Below, in pieces: positions 19,453-28,100 of a stretch of DNA of 64,000 bases; position 1 is the first letter of the stretch; the number at the start of each line of letters is the position of its first letter. Position numbers and translations under genes: made by a program. The DNA comes from Terrabacter sp. 28. Lineage in GTDB: Bacteria; Actinomycetota; Actinomycetes; Actinomycetales; Dermatophilaceae. The notes beneath the pieces are model-generated. The model was not told the origin of the DNA, did not search any database, and worked only from the letters and a program-made list of their open reading frames with translations. The stretch is taken from positions 1 through 64,000 of the forward strand of contig JYOE01000013.1 of the NCBI GenBank assembly GCA_000955875.1, read 5' to 3'.

Positions 19453-20912
19453 CCGACACCCCGACGACGGGATCCCCCCAGCCCGAGGCGACGGCCCCGG
19501 CCACGCAGGCGCCCTCACGCACCTGCCGCGCGTGCGGCACCGCCAACCCGGCCGAGTCGAGCTTCTGCGAGGCGTGCGGCGCCGACCTGGTCGTCCTCAA
19601 CGCTCCCGCCTTCCCGGGAGGCACCGCCGGCGACCTTGCCGGCGGGGCTGCCGCTGACGGCACCGCCGTCTCCGACGGCACGCTGCTCGCGTCGGCGACG
19701 CCGCAGACCGCCCCGGCGGGCGAGGAGTCGCCGCTCGACGTCGGCTGGACCGGCGCCGTGCCGTCGGCCGTCGTGCCGCCCGCTCCGGCCGACGACGACC
19801 TGCTCTGTCGCGTGTGCGGCCAGGGCCACATCGTCGACGGCTACTGCGACCAGTGCGGATCCCCACCGCCCGACCCGCGCGACCACTTCGCCGAGGCGCC
19901 CGCGGCCTGGGTCGGTGGGGTGTGCGACATCGGTCGGCGCCACGCCCGCAACGAGGACGCCATGTCGCTCAGCGCTACCGAGGCACCCGGCTCCCGGGCC
20001 GTGCTCGTGGTCTGCGACGGCGTCTCGATGGCGACGGACTCGCACATCGCCTCGCTCGCGGCCGCCAAGGCGGCGAGATCGGTGCTCGACCAGCCCTTCC
20101 CGAAGGGAGTGGGCACCCCGGACGCGTGGGCCGCTGCCGCGGGCCGCGCCCTCACCGTCGCCGTCGCGAGCGCCAACGAGGCCGTCGCCGAGTGCGTCCA
20201 CGAAGACGTGCCCAACCCCCCGTCGTGCACGATCGCCGCCGCCGTCGTCGAGGACGACGTCGTCGTCGCCGGCAACGTCGGCGACAGCCGCGTCTACTGG
20301 CTGCCCGACGCGTCGGAGCAGCCCGCATTGCAGCTCGGCCGCGACGACTCGTTCGCCCAGGAGCAGATGGTGGCGGGCGTGCCCCGGGTCGAGGCGGAGA
20401 ACGGCCCGCACGCGCACTCGATCACGCGCTGGCTCGGCAAGGACGCTCCCGACGACCTCACCCCGCACCTGACGACGCTGCAGGCCACGCCGGGGTGGCT
20501 CATGGTCTGTTCCGACGGGCTGTGGAACTACTGCTCCGAGGCCGAGGACCTGCGCACGCTGCTGCGCGAGGCGGCCGCGCGCCTGCAGCAGTCCGGTGCC
20601 CACGAGTCCGGTGCCCACGAGTCCGGTGCCCACGAGTCCGGTGCCCACGAGTCGGGTGCCGACGAGTCTGCCGCCCACAAGTCGGGTGCCGGGGACCCGG
20701 CCACGAGGGCTATCAACGCCAGCACGGCCGCCGGCACCACCGCCACTCCCACCCCGACGGCGCTGGCCCAGGCACTCGTCGACTTCGCGAACGAGCAGGG
20801 TGGACGCGACAACATCACGGTTGCCCTCGCCAGACTGGCTGGGCGAGGATCGACCACGAGCGAGGCGACCGCTGCCGCGGCGCCGATGGAAGGGGACCCG
20901 ATCGATGGCTGA
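19449..20912 (+). CDS. PP2C-type protein phosphatase with zinc ribbons
   Basis: The 487-residue product should reverse PknG phosphorylation. Two zinc ribbons occur first: CRACGTANPAESSFCEACG at about 24-42 and CRVCGQGHIVDGYCDQCG at about 119-136. The PP2C domain has ARNEDAM (about 165), VCDGVSMATDS, GNVGDSRVYW, CSDGLWNYC and GGRDNITVAL (about 450). The second motif lacks the usual DGxGG glycines. A seven-unit SGAHE-type repeat (20591-20695, 15-bp units) sits between the last two motifs. The GTG start overlaps the pknG stop. Confidence 0.9.
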   Translation: MTDTPTTGSPQPEATAPATQAPSRTCRACGTANPAESSFCEACGADLVVLNAPAFPGGTAGDLAGGAAADGTAVSDGTLLASATPQTAPAGEESPLDVGWTGAVPSAVVPPAPADDDLLCRVCGQGHIVDGYCDQCGSPPPDPRDHFAEAPAAWVGGVCDIGRRHARNEDAMSLSATEAPGSRAVLVVCDGVSMATDSHIASLAAAKAARSVLDQPFPKGVGTPDAWAAAAGRALTVAVASANEAVAECVHEDVPNPPSCTIAAAVVEDDVVVAGNVGDSRVYWLPDASEQPALQLGRDDSFAQEQMVAGVPRVEAENGPHAHSITRWLGKDAPDDLTPHLTTLQATPGWLMVCSDGLWNYCSEAEDLRTLLREAAARLQQSGAHESGAHESGAHESGAHESGADESAAHKSGAGDPATRAINASTAAGTTATPTPTALAQALVDFANEQGGRDNITVALARLAGRGSTTSEATAAAAPMEGDPIDG

Positions 20913-22203
20913 CTTCACGGCAGAGGTGTTCCAGAACGAGTTCCTGCCCGACGGCGGCACCGACGTGCACGCCATCGTCCGCGTGACCTCGACCGGCGCC
21001 TCCGCGGGTGCGTCCGGCGCCGGCGCGGTCGGTCTGGCCGACCCCGGCTCGGCGGCCGAGGTGATCCTCATCGACACGTCGGGCTCGATGGGCCGGCGCG
21101 GGGTCGCGGCCGCCGGTGAGGCCGCCAAGGCCGCCCTCGCCGAGATCGTCGACGGCACGCTCTTCTCGATCGTGTCGGGCAACGGCACCGCCCAGATCAT
21201 CTACCCCTACAGCCACCAGGGCGCGCTCGTGCCGATGTCGTCGCACACGCGCGGCGAGGCCAACCGGGCCATCGAGGGGCTGCGCGCCAACGGCGGCACG
21301 GCGATGGGCACGTGGCTCACGCTCGCGCGGCAGATCTTCGAGACCGTCCCGCACGTGACCAAGCGCCACGCGATCCTGCTCACCGACGGCGTCAACGAGG
21401 GCGAGACGCCGGCGTCGCTGCAGGCCGCGGTCCGCAGCTGCGTCGGGGCCTTCCAGTGCGACTGCCGCGGCGTGGGCGACCAGTGGCGTGTCGACGAGGT
21501 GCGGGGCATCGCCTCGGCCCTGCTCGGCACGGTCGACCTCATCCCGGCGCCCGAGGAGATGGCCGCCGAGTTCCGGTCGATGATGCGCGCCTCGATGTCG
21601 CGCGGCATCGCCAGCTCCGAGCTGCGGGTGTGGGTGCCGCAGGGCGCCGAGCTGCTCTTCGTCAAGCAGGTGTCGCCGACCCTCGAGGACCTCACCTCGC
21701 GGCGCACCGCCGTCAACCCGCTCACCGGCGCCTACCCGACCGGCGCATGGTCCGACGAGAGCCGCGACTACCACGTCGCCGTGCGCCTGCCGGCGCGCAC
21801 GCTCGGCCAGGAGCAGCTCGCGGCCCGGGTGCAGTTCTCCCTCGGCGGCGACCCCGTCGCGCAGGCTCTCGTCAAGGCCAAGTGGAGCAACGACGACTCG
21901 CTGACGACGCGCATCGACCCCGCGGTCGCCGCCTACACCGGCCAGGCCGAGCTCGCCACGGTGATCCAGGAGGGGCTGGCCGCGAAGGCCGCCGGCCAGG
22001 ACGACGTTGCCACCTCGAAGCTCGGGCGTGCGGTGCAGCTGGCCGGGATGACCGGCAACGACGAGATGACCTCGCGTCTGCGCAAGGTCGTCGACATCGA
22101 CGACGCCGACACCGGCACGGTGCGGCTGAAGAAGGGGGCGTCGAAGATCGACGAGATGTCGCTCGACACGGCCTCGACGAAGACGAGCCGGGTGCGCCGG
22201 TGA
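20905..22203 (+). CDS. vWA domain protein
   Basis: The 432-residue cytosolic protein has a von Willebrand A domain with the metal-ion-dependent adhesion motif DTSGS at about residue 57 and conserved TAMG and TDG downstream. A beta-rich middle follows, then a helical region. The last 40 residues are rich in Thr and Ser near basic residues (DTGTVRLKK, TASTKTSRVRR), possible PknG targets. The ATG at 20905 overlaps the phosphatase gene by 8 bases. vWA proteins often act with MoxR/CbbX-like AAA+ ATPases, and one is encoded in this operon. Confidence 0.88.
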   Translation: MADFTAEVFQNEFLPDGGTDVHAIVRVTSTGASAGASGAGAVGLADPGSAAEVILIDTSGSMGRRGVAAAGEAAKAALAEIVDGTLFSIVSGNGTAQIIYPYSHQGALVPMSSHTRGEANRAIEGLRANGGTAMGTWLTLARQIFETVPHVTKRHAILLTDGVNEGETPASLQAAVRSCVGAFQCDCRGVGDQWRVDEVRGIASALLGTVDLIPAPEEMAAEFRSMMRASMSRGIASSELRVWVPQGAELLFVKQVSPTLEDLTSRRTAVNPLTGAYPTGAWSDESRDYHVAVRLPARTLGQEQLAARVQFSLGGDPVAQALVKAKWSNDDSLTTRIDPAVAAYTGQAELATVIQEGLAAKAAGQDDVATSKLGRAVQLAGMTGNDEMTSRLRKVVDIDDADTGTVRLKKGASKIDEMSLDTASTKTSRVRR

Positions 22204-23132
22204 GCGCGGTCTGCCCCAACGGGCACACCTCCGAGGCCGAGGACTACTGCGACACCTGCGGTTCCCCCATCGACGCGAGCGCCCAGCCCGCCGCCGGCGC
22301 GGGCGGCTCTCCGGCCGCCTCCGGGTCCGGTGCAGCCGCCGGCGCGGGTGGGTCGCGCTCGTCGCTCGACCTCGACCCAGCAGGTATGCCGTCCGGCTCA
22401 GCGGGTGCCCCGGCCGAGACCGCGCCGGCCGAGACCGCGGCGGCCCCGGCCGCGCCGACGTCGCTCGAGTGCCCGAACTGCGCCACGGAGAACCCCGACG
22501 GTGCCCTCTTCTGCGAGGCCTGCGGCTACGACTTCACGACCGGCGCGATGCCGCGCGACCCCGCCGCCGGGCCGGGCGACCTCGACGACACCCAGCCCGA
22601 CAACGAGCCGGTCACCCTCGAAGGAGCCGCCGCAGCCCGTGCGAGTGCCGCCGCGTCTGCGGCGGGCACCGCTGGGGCCGAAGGATCCTCGGCCGAGGCC
22701 GGCGCCGGCGGGGCCGCGTTCGAGTGGCTCGCCGAGGTGTGGGTCGACCCCGACTGGTACCAGACGCAGGAGGCCGACGACCCCTGCCCGTCGCCCGGCC
22801 TGCCGACGATCATGCCGCTGCGTCACCGCAGCGTGCTGCTCGGCCGGGTCTCCACGAGCCGCAACACCCACCCCGAGATCGACCTCTCCTCAGACCCAGG
22901 CGTGAGCCGGCGGCACGCGCAGCTGACGACCGACGGGTCGCGCTGGTTCGTCGAGGACCTCGGCAGCTCCAACGGCACCTTCGTCGGGCCCGCCTCCGGC
23001 CCTCTGCCCGACCGCGCGATCTCCGTCGGGCCCAAGACCGAGCTCGACGACGACGACCGCCTCTACGTCGGCGCGTGGACGCGCGTCGTCGTCCGGCGGG
23101 CCACCCCCGACGAGGTCGAGGCGTACGCCTGA
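22200..23132 (+). CDS. FHA domain protein with two zinc ribbons
   Basis: The 310-residue protein begins with a ribbon CPNGHTSEAEDYCDTCG (residues 5-21). It carries a second, CPNCATENPDGALFCEACG, at about 90-108, then an Ala/Gly-rich linker and a C-terminal FHA domain (about 210-300). The FHA domain has LGRVSTSRNTHPEIDL, GVSRRHAQL and DLGSSNGTFV, the phosphothreonine-reading signature. It should bind phosphorylated partners of PknG. It differs from GarA/OdhI in having no recognisable N-terminal ETT phosphorylation motif. The GTG at 22200 overlaps the vWA stop. It is the last gene of the operon. Confidence 0.9.
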   Translation: MSAVCPNGHTSEAEDYCDTCGSPIDASAQPAAGAGGSPAASGSGAAAGAGGSRSSLDLDPAGMPSGSAGAPAETAPAETAAAPAAPTSLECPNCATENPDGALFCEACGYDFTTGAMPRDPAAGPGDLDDTQPDNEPVTLEGAAAARASAAASAAGTAGAEGSSAEAGAGGAAFEWLAEVWVDPDWYQTQEADDPCPSPGLPTIMPLRHRSVLLGRVSTSRNTHPEIDLSSDPGVSRRHAQLTTDGSRWFVEDLGSSNGTFVGPASGPLPDRAISVGPKTELDDDDRLYVGAWTRVVVRRATPDEVEAYA

Positions 23133-23149
23133 AAGACGAGAGGAACTGG

Positions 23150-23178
23150 GCACTCGACTGCGGGTCCCCGTCGAGTGC
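23150..23178 (+). terminator. terminator after the PknG operon
   Basis: A 9-bp stem, GCACTCGAC (23150-23158) with GTCGAGTGC (23170-23178), closes an 11-base loop 18 bases after the FHA stop codon. A further GCACTCGAC copy lies at about 23203-23211. There is no U-tract. Confidence 0.55.
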
Positions 23179-23269
23179 TCGTTTCCCGACGCAGCAATCC
23201 GGGCACTCGACTTGAACTTCACCTGAGGTCCGGCGACATTTCGCCCACCGCCCCCTAGGGTTGTGGTCT

Positions 23270-23833
23270 GTGAGCGACCGGTCCCTCCACACCGACGTCG
23301 ACATCCCGCAGGTCATCGTCGTCACTGGCGTGATGGCCGCAGGCAAGTCGACCGTGTCCCAGCTCCTTGCGGAGCGCTTCACCCGTGCTGTGCACCTGCG
23401 CGGCGACGAGTTCCGCCGCGTCGTGGTGCGCGGGCGCGTCGACATGTCACCCCACGGTGACCCCGAGGCCGAGCGCCAGCTCGCCCTGCGGCACCGCATC
23501 ACGGCGCGCACCGCCGACGTGTACGCCGAGGCGGGCTTCACCGTCGTGGTGCAGGACCTCTTCGTCGGCGCCAGCCTCATGCCCTTCCTCGAGCAGGTCT
23601 CGGCCCGGCCCCTCAGCCTCGTGATGCTCGCTCCCGACGTCGGCACGGTCATGCGCCGCGAGTCCGAGCGCAGCAAGGTGGGCTACGGCGACCTGTGGTC
23701 GATCCGCGACTTCGACCTCAAGGTGCGCGCCGAGACGCCGCACATCGGGCTGTGGCTCGACAGCTCGCAGCAGACCCCCGACGAGACCGTCACCGAGATC
23801 GTCTCCCGGCTGCCCGAGGCGAGGATCGCCTGA
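23270..23833 (+). CDS. P-loop (AAA_33/zeta-like) kinase of unknown substrate
   Basis: The 187-residue product has Walker A GVMAAGKST at about residues 19-27, then FRRVVVRGR and VVVQDLFVG typical of small-molecule or zeta-toxin-like P-loop kinases. A substrate cannot be assigned. I use the GTG at 23270 rather than an in-frame TTG nine bases earlier, because TAGGGT (23256-23261) forms an xANNNT -10 box 8 bases before it, implying a leaderless mRNA. It ends one base before soxR, so the two are probably co-transcribed. Confidence 0.75.
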   Translation: MSDRSLHTDVDIPQVIVVTGVMAAGKSTVSQLLAERFTRAVHLRGDEFRRVVVRGRVDMSPHGDPEAERQLALRHRITARTADVYAEAGFTVVVQDLFVGASLMPFLEQVSARPLSLVMLAPDVGTVMRRESERSKVGYGDLWSIRDFDLKVRAETPHIGLWLDSSQQTPDETVTEIVSRLPEARIA

Positions 23834-23834
23834 G

Positions 23835-24266
23835 ATGTCGGCCCTGACGATCGGCGAGGTGGCCCAGCGCACGGGCGCGGCCACCTCGGCCCTTCGCTAC
23901 TGGGAGGACCTCGGGCTCATCACGGCGGTCCGCACGACCGGCAACCAGCGCCGCTACGAGCGGGCCACCATCCGCCGCGTCTCCTTCATCCGCGCCGCGC
24001 AGCGGGTGGGCCTTTCGCTCGACGAGATCGGCGCCGCCCTGGCGACGCTGCCCGAGCAGCGCACCCCGACGGCCCGCGACTGGGCGCGGCTCTCGCGCGC
24101 ATGGCGGGCGCGCCTCGACGAGCAGATCCGGCGCATCGAGAAGCTGCGCGACGACCTCGACGGCTGCATCGGGTGCGGCTGTCTCAGCCTGACGACCTGC
24201 GCCCTCAACAACACCGCCGACTGGCAGGCGGACCTCGGACCCGGTCCTCACAAGCTCGACGTCTAG
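23835..24266 (+). CDS. soxR: redox-sensitive MerR-family regulator SoxR
   Basis: The 143-residue protein has the MerR N-terminal helix-turn-helix (LTIGEVAQRTGAATSALRYWE) and a dimerisation helix. It carries the exact SoxR [2Fe-2S] ligand pattern C-x2-C-x-C-x5-C (CIGCGCLSLTTC) at about 111-122. SoxR activates genes upon oxidation of the cluster, in actinobacteria mainly by redox-active metabolites. It overlaps nothing but follows the P-loop kinase by one base. I could not identify a convincing SoxR box in the immediate upstream region. Confidence 0.93.
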   Translation: MSALTIGEVAQRTGAATSALRYWEDLGLITAVRTTGNQRRYERATIRRVSFIRAAQRVGLSLDEIGAALATLPEQRTPTARDWARLSRAWRARLDEQIRRIEKLRDDLDGCIGCGCLSLTTCALNNTADWQADLGPGPHKLDV

Positions 24267-24327
24267 CCCGAGCCCCGGCCCGAGTGCCGGCCGGGAAACA
24301 CCTTGCGCCGGAGTGCATCCCGCCACG

Positions 24328-24359
24328 GTTAGTGGCTTGTTAGGACACTTCGCGACGGT
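24328..24359 (+). promoter_or_regulatory. SARP-type heptamer repeat and -10 of the secreted protein gene
   Basis: Two direct heptamers, GTTAGTG (24328) and GTTAGGA (24339), are 11 bp apart, the spacing bound by SARP activators. Eight bases after the second lies GACGGT (24354-24359), an xANNNT -10 element, with no good -35. That geometry (heptamers 8 bp from the -10) is the known SARP promoter layout. The regulated gene starts at 24441. Confidence 0.75.
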
Positions 24360-24440
24360 CTCCTCGATGGATCACCGACCGGTCACCCGGTCGCCGGCCC
24401 ACCACCCCCAGCACCCACCACAGGGATCCAGGAGACCACC

Positions 24441-24914
24441 ATGAAGCTCAACACCGCCATCCTGCGCCGCGCCGCGGCCGCCACCGTCCTCACCGCCTCC
24501 GCAGCGTCCTTCATGCCGATGAGCGCGACGACCGCCGTCGCGGCGCCGGCCATCGTCGAGCACGCCCGCAGCCACATCGGCGAGTGGGGCGGCCAGTGCA
24601 AGGCGTTCGTCCAGAGGATGTACAACGAGACCCACGCCAACAACCTCGGCACCGGCTACTACCAGGCCTACATCGACGCCGGCTACCACCGCGTCGCCAA
24701 GGCCGACGTCGTGCCCGGCGACATCATCCAGGAGACCGACTCCACCCACACGCGCGGCATCCACACCGCGATCGTGACGGGCGACCCGGCGGGCGCCACC
24801 ATCCGCGTGGTCGACTCGAACTGGGTCGGCTACGAGATCGTCGGCGAGCACTCGTACGACCCGACGACGCACGCCGCCAACAACGGCGGTGCCGCGTACT
24901 ACTGGCACAAGTGA
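24441..24914 (+). CDS. small secreted CHAP/NlpC-P60-like protein
   Basis: The 157-residue product has a Sec signal peptide (basic MKLNTAILRR start, hydrophobic core, likely cleavage after VAAPA near residue 37). The mature domain looks like a papain-fold amidase: EWGGQCKAFVQRMYN holds a candidate nucleophile Cys, and VPGDII, GIHTAIVTG (candidate His) and VVDSNWVG follow in CHAP order. Relatives cut peptidoglycan peptides or isopeptide bonds. At this length it is a bare catalytic domain with no wall-binding repeats. AGGAG precedes the ATG. It is the first gene after a SARP box and lies upstream of the SARP gene. Confidence 0.75.
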   Translation: MKLNTAILRRAAAATVLTASAASFMPMSATTAVAAPAIVEHARSHIGEWGGQCKAFVQRMYNETHANNLGTGYYQAYIDAGYHRVAKADVVPGDIIQETDSTHTRGIHTAIVTGDPAGATIRVVDSNWVGYEIVGEHSYDPTTHAANNGGAAYYWHK

Positions 24915-24967
24915 CAGCCGGCCGTGGGGTCCCCGGCGACGGGGGCTCCCGCGGTCAGCCGGTCCCC

Positions 24968-25010
24968 GTCAGCGACGTGTTAGCGACTTGTTAGCGGGAC
25001 CGGCCACAGT
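24968..25010 (+). promoter_or_regulatory. triple SARP heptamer repeat upstream of the SARP gene
   Basis: Three repeats of 11-bp period, GTCAGCG (24968), GTTAGCG (24979) and GTTAGCG (24990), are followed exactly 8 bp later by CACAGT (25005-25010), an xANNNT -10. This is the strongest of the three SARP-type sites in the window and lies 175 bp before the SARP start codon, suggesting autoregulation. The spacing matches the other two sites. Confidence 0.78.
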
Positions 25011-25074
25011 TGCCCTGTCCGCGCGAGTCGTACAGGGGCGACTCCGCGCGGTCGCGTCCTCCGGCACGAACGCA

Positions 25075-25137
25075 GCACCTGCTGCCCCGGGATCCATCCT
25101 CCACCACGACCGGTGGGGACGCCGGGGCAGCAGGTGC
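25075..25137 (+). terminator. long hairpin in the SARP leader (terminator or attenuator)
   Basis: A perfect 16-bp stem (25075-25090 with 25122-25137) encloses a 31-base loop that itself can pair CCACC with GGTGG. It lies between the triple SARP site and the SARP start codon, about 65-125 bases after the predicted transcription start. It could stop most transcripts from that promoter, releasing a short RNA, while a second promoter near 25173 drives the gene. No U-tract follows. Confidence 0.5.
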
Positions 25138-25184
25138 CTGCGCTCCGTGGCGACGTGGCGCCGTCGTTCCGGTATCAATGCCCT

Positions 25185-28100
25185 GTGCAGTTTCGCTTGC
25201 TCGGGCCCATGGAGGTCGTCGCCGACGACGGCGCGCTCCTGCGGCTCGGCAGCGCCCGCGAACGCTTCGTGCTGGCGACGCTGCTCGTCGGCGCCGACCG
25301 TCTCGTTCCGGCAGAGCGGCTCATCGACGGCCTGTGGGACGAGCCCCCGCCGACGGCGAGACAGCAGCTGCAGAACCTCATCGCGGGCCTGCGCCGCCGC
25401 CTGGCCGGTCACGACCGCGGCCTGGTGACGACCCGCCCGTTCGGCTACGAGCTGCGGATGGGCGACCACACCCTCGACCTCGCCGAGTTCAGGCGCGAGG
25501 TGGCCGAGGCCCGCGCGCTGGAGGGCAGCGACCAGCCGGCCACCGTCGTGCGGCACCTCGAACGCGCCGTGGCCCTGTGGCGCGGCACCGCCCTGGGCGA
25601 TGTCGCCCCGGCGGCCGACTCCTCCACCGAGAGCCTCCAGCAGGCCCTGCGCGACGAGCGCATCGCCGCCGTCGACCTGCTCGTCGACTCCCTCGCCCAG
25701 CTCGGCCGGCACGAGGAGGTGCTCGCGACCGCGGCGGCCCAGCTCGAGGACGACCCGTGGAACGAGCGCCTCCACGAGCACCGGCTCCGCGCACTCGCCG
25801 CCACCGGCCGCCGCTCCGAGGCCAGCGACGCCTACCTCCGGCTCCGCCGCCGCTTCATCGACGAGCTCGGGGTGCCGCCCAGCCAGACCCTCGCCGACCT
25901 CAACACCCAGATCCTCGACGGCAGCCCACTGGGCGCGACGTCGTCACGGCGTCGCGTCGTGCCGCGCGAGCTCCCGGCACCCACCTGGACCCTCGTCGGC
26001 AGGGAGGCCCTGCTCGGGGCGGTCCTCGCCCGCCTCGCCCCGCGGGTGCCGGACGTCGCCGGCGGGTCCCGCTCGCCTGTCGCCCTGGCCTCCCGGGCCG
26101 CCGCGCCCCCGGCGCTCGTCGTCCTCGTGGGCGTCGGCGGGGTGGGCAAGACGGCCCTCGCGGTGACCGCGGGCCACGCCCTCGCCGACGCCTACCCCGA
26201 CGGCACGCTCTACGCCGCCCTCAGCGACGACCCGACCGGCGCCATCGACCCCCACCACGTCGCCGCGCGGTTCCTCAGGGCGCTCGGCGTCGACGGCCCC
26301 TCGATCCCGGCCGGCCGGGAGGACCGCATCGCGCTCTACCGCACCACCATCGCGGGCAAGCGCATCCTCACCGTCATCGACGGCGCCAGCACCGAGTCGC
26401 AGGTGCGGCCCCTGCTGCCGACCTCACCGGGCGCCGGGGCCATCGTCACCTCCCGCAGCCGCCTCGCCGGTCTCGTCGGCGTGCGCCGGCACACCGTGCA
26501 GCCGCTGACGGAGGAGGCGAGCCTGGCGCTGCTGACCGAGCTCGCCGGTCCCGAGCGAGAGGTCGACGCTCCCGACGCCCTCGTCGACATCTCGGCCCTC
26601 TGCGGGCACCTGCCCCTGGCGCTCTGCGTCGCGGGCTCGAAGCTAGCCACCAACCCGACCCTCGCCCTGCCCGAGCTGAGGGACCGCCTCACCCACGAGC
26701 ACACCCGTCTCGACGAGCTGTCGGCCGGCGACATCGACGTGCGGGCCAGCATCGCGCTCTCGGTCGAGGACCTGCCGGGGCCGGCGCGCACCCTCTTCCG
26801 GCGGCTGGCGCTCGCTCCGAGCGCGGACTGGCCCGCGTGGGTCGCGCGCCGGCTCCTCAAGGACGTGGCGCGCGAGATCGAGGCGCACCACGCCCTCGAC
26901 GAGCTGGTCGACCGGCACCTCGTCGAGCCCACGGGCCGCGACGCCGCCGGGCAGCCGCGCTACCGCGTGCACAGCCTGGTCTCCGAGCTGGCAGCCGAGT
27001 ACCTCGAGGCCGAGGAGGCACCGGCGTCCGTCGCCGTGCTCCGGCTCGACCTCGGCGAGGCGTGGCTGCAGCTCGCGGCCGCTGCCGGGCCACGCCTCGA
27101 CGGCGCCTCGGACGCGCTGCCGGAGCCGCAGGGCGACGGCGCCATGGACGCGGTATCGGCCCCCGCCGAGTGGTTCGAGTCCGAGCGGCTCAACCTCGTC
27201 GAGGCGGTGACCGTCGCCGCCCGCCTCGGTGACCCCGACCTCGCGGGCCGCCTGGCGCTCGCGATCCGGAGCTTCCTCACGGTGCGTGCCTACGACGACG
27301 ACCGCGAGCGGGTGCTGCGCGCTGCCCTCGAGTCGAGGGCAGCCGAGGGCCGGACCCCATCGAGCGACCGCCAGCGCCTGGACCTGCTCGGAGCCCGTTT
27401 CGCCGTGCTCGGCCAGGTGCACCGGGACGTCGAGCTGCCCGACGTCGCCGCCGAGGCGCTGGCCATCGCGCGCCGCATCGGCGACCGGGACGGCGAGCAG
27501 CGCGCCCTCTCGCAGTCGGCGTGGGCATCCATGGCGCTGCACCGCTTCGAGGCGGCGCTCGAGGGTTTCGCCCGCACCGCCGCCTTTGCCGAGCTGCGAG
27601 GCGACCGCCTCGGACGCATCCGGGCCGAGGCGCACCGGGGCATCGTGCTGCGCAACGTCGGACGCGCCGACGAGGGAGAGCCCCTCCTCGCCGCCATGGT
27701 CGCTGAGGCCCGGCGTTCCGGGTCCCGACGCGACGCGAGCATCTGGATGGCCTCGCGCGGTGAGGGGCTCGTCGACCTCTGCCGGTACGACGAGGCGAAG
27801 GGGGTGCTCGAGGAGGCGCTACGGGTCGCGGCGGACATCCGCGACGACCTCGGGGCCGCCCACTGCCGTCTCGCGCTGGCCCGGGCCCTCCTCGGCCTCG
27901 GCGACGTGCGGGAGGCCCTGCAGGAGCTGCATGCGGCCCGGGTCGAGCTCGACGCGCGGGCGGGCGACGGCGGCGACCTCGACGTGCTGCGTCTCGAGGT
28001 CGACGTGCTCGCGCACCAGCAGGAGTGGGCACGCGCCGCCGACCATGCGCAGAGGCTCGTCACGGGCCGTCGACGGGACGGCACCCCCCTCGAGCTCGCC

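Noticed and set aside
16843..19518. Long minus-strand frame opposite pknG
   Set aside because: It is a shadow of pknG third-position G/C; no recognisable domain.
22200..23132. Identity of the FHA protein as GarA/OdhI
   Set aside because: It has zinc ribbons and a long linker and lacks the N-terminal Thr-Thr phosphorylation motif, so only the FHA domain is shared.
23205..23235. Possible SoxR box before the P-loop kinase gene
   Set aside because: Only one half-site (ACCTGAGG) resembles the consensus; the opposite half does not match, so symmetry fails.
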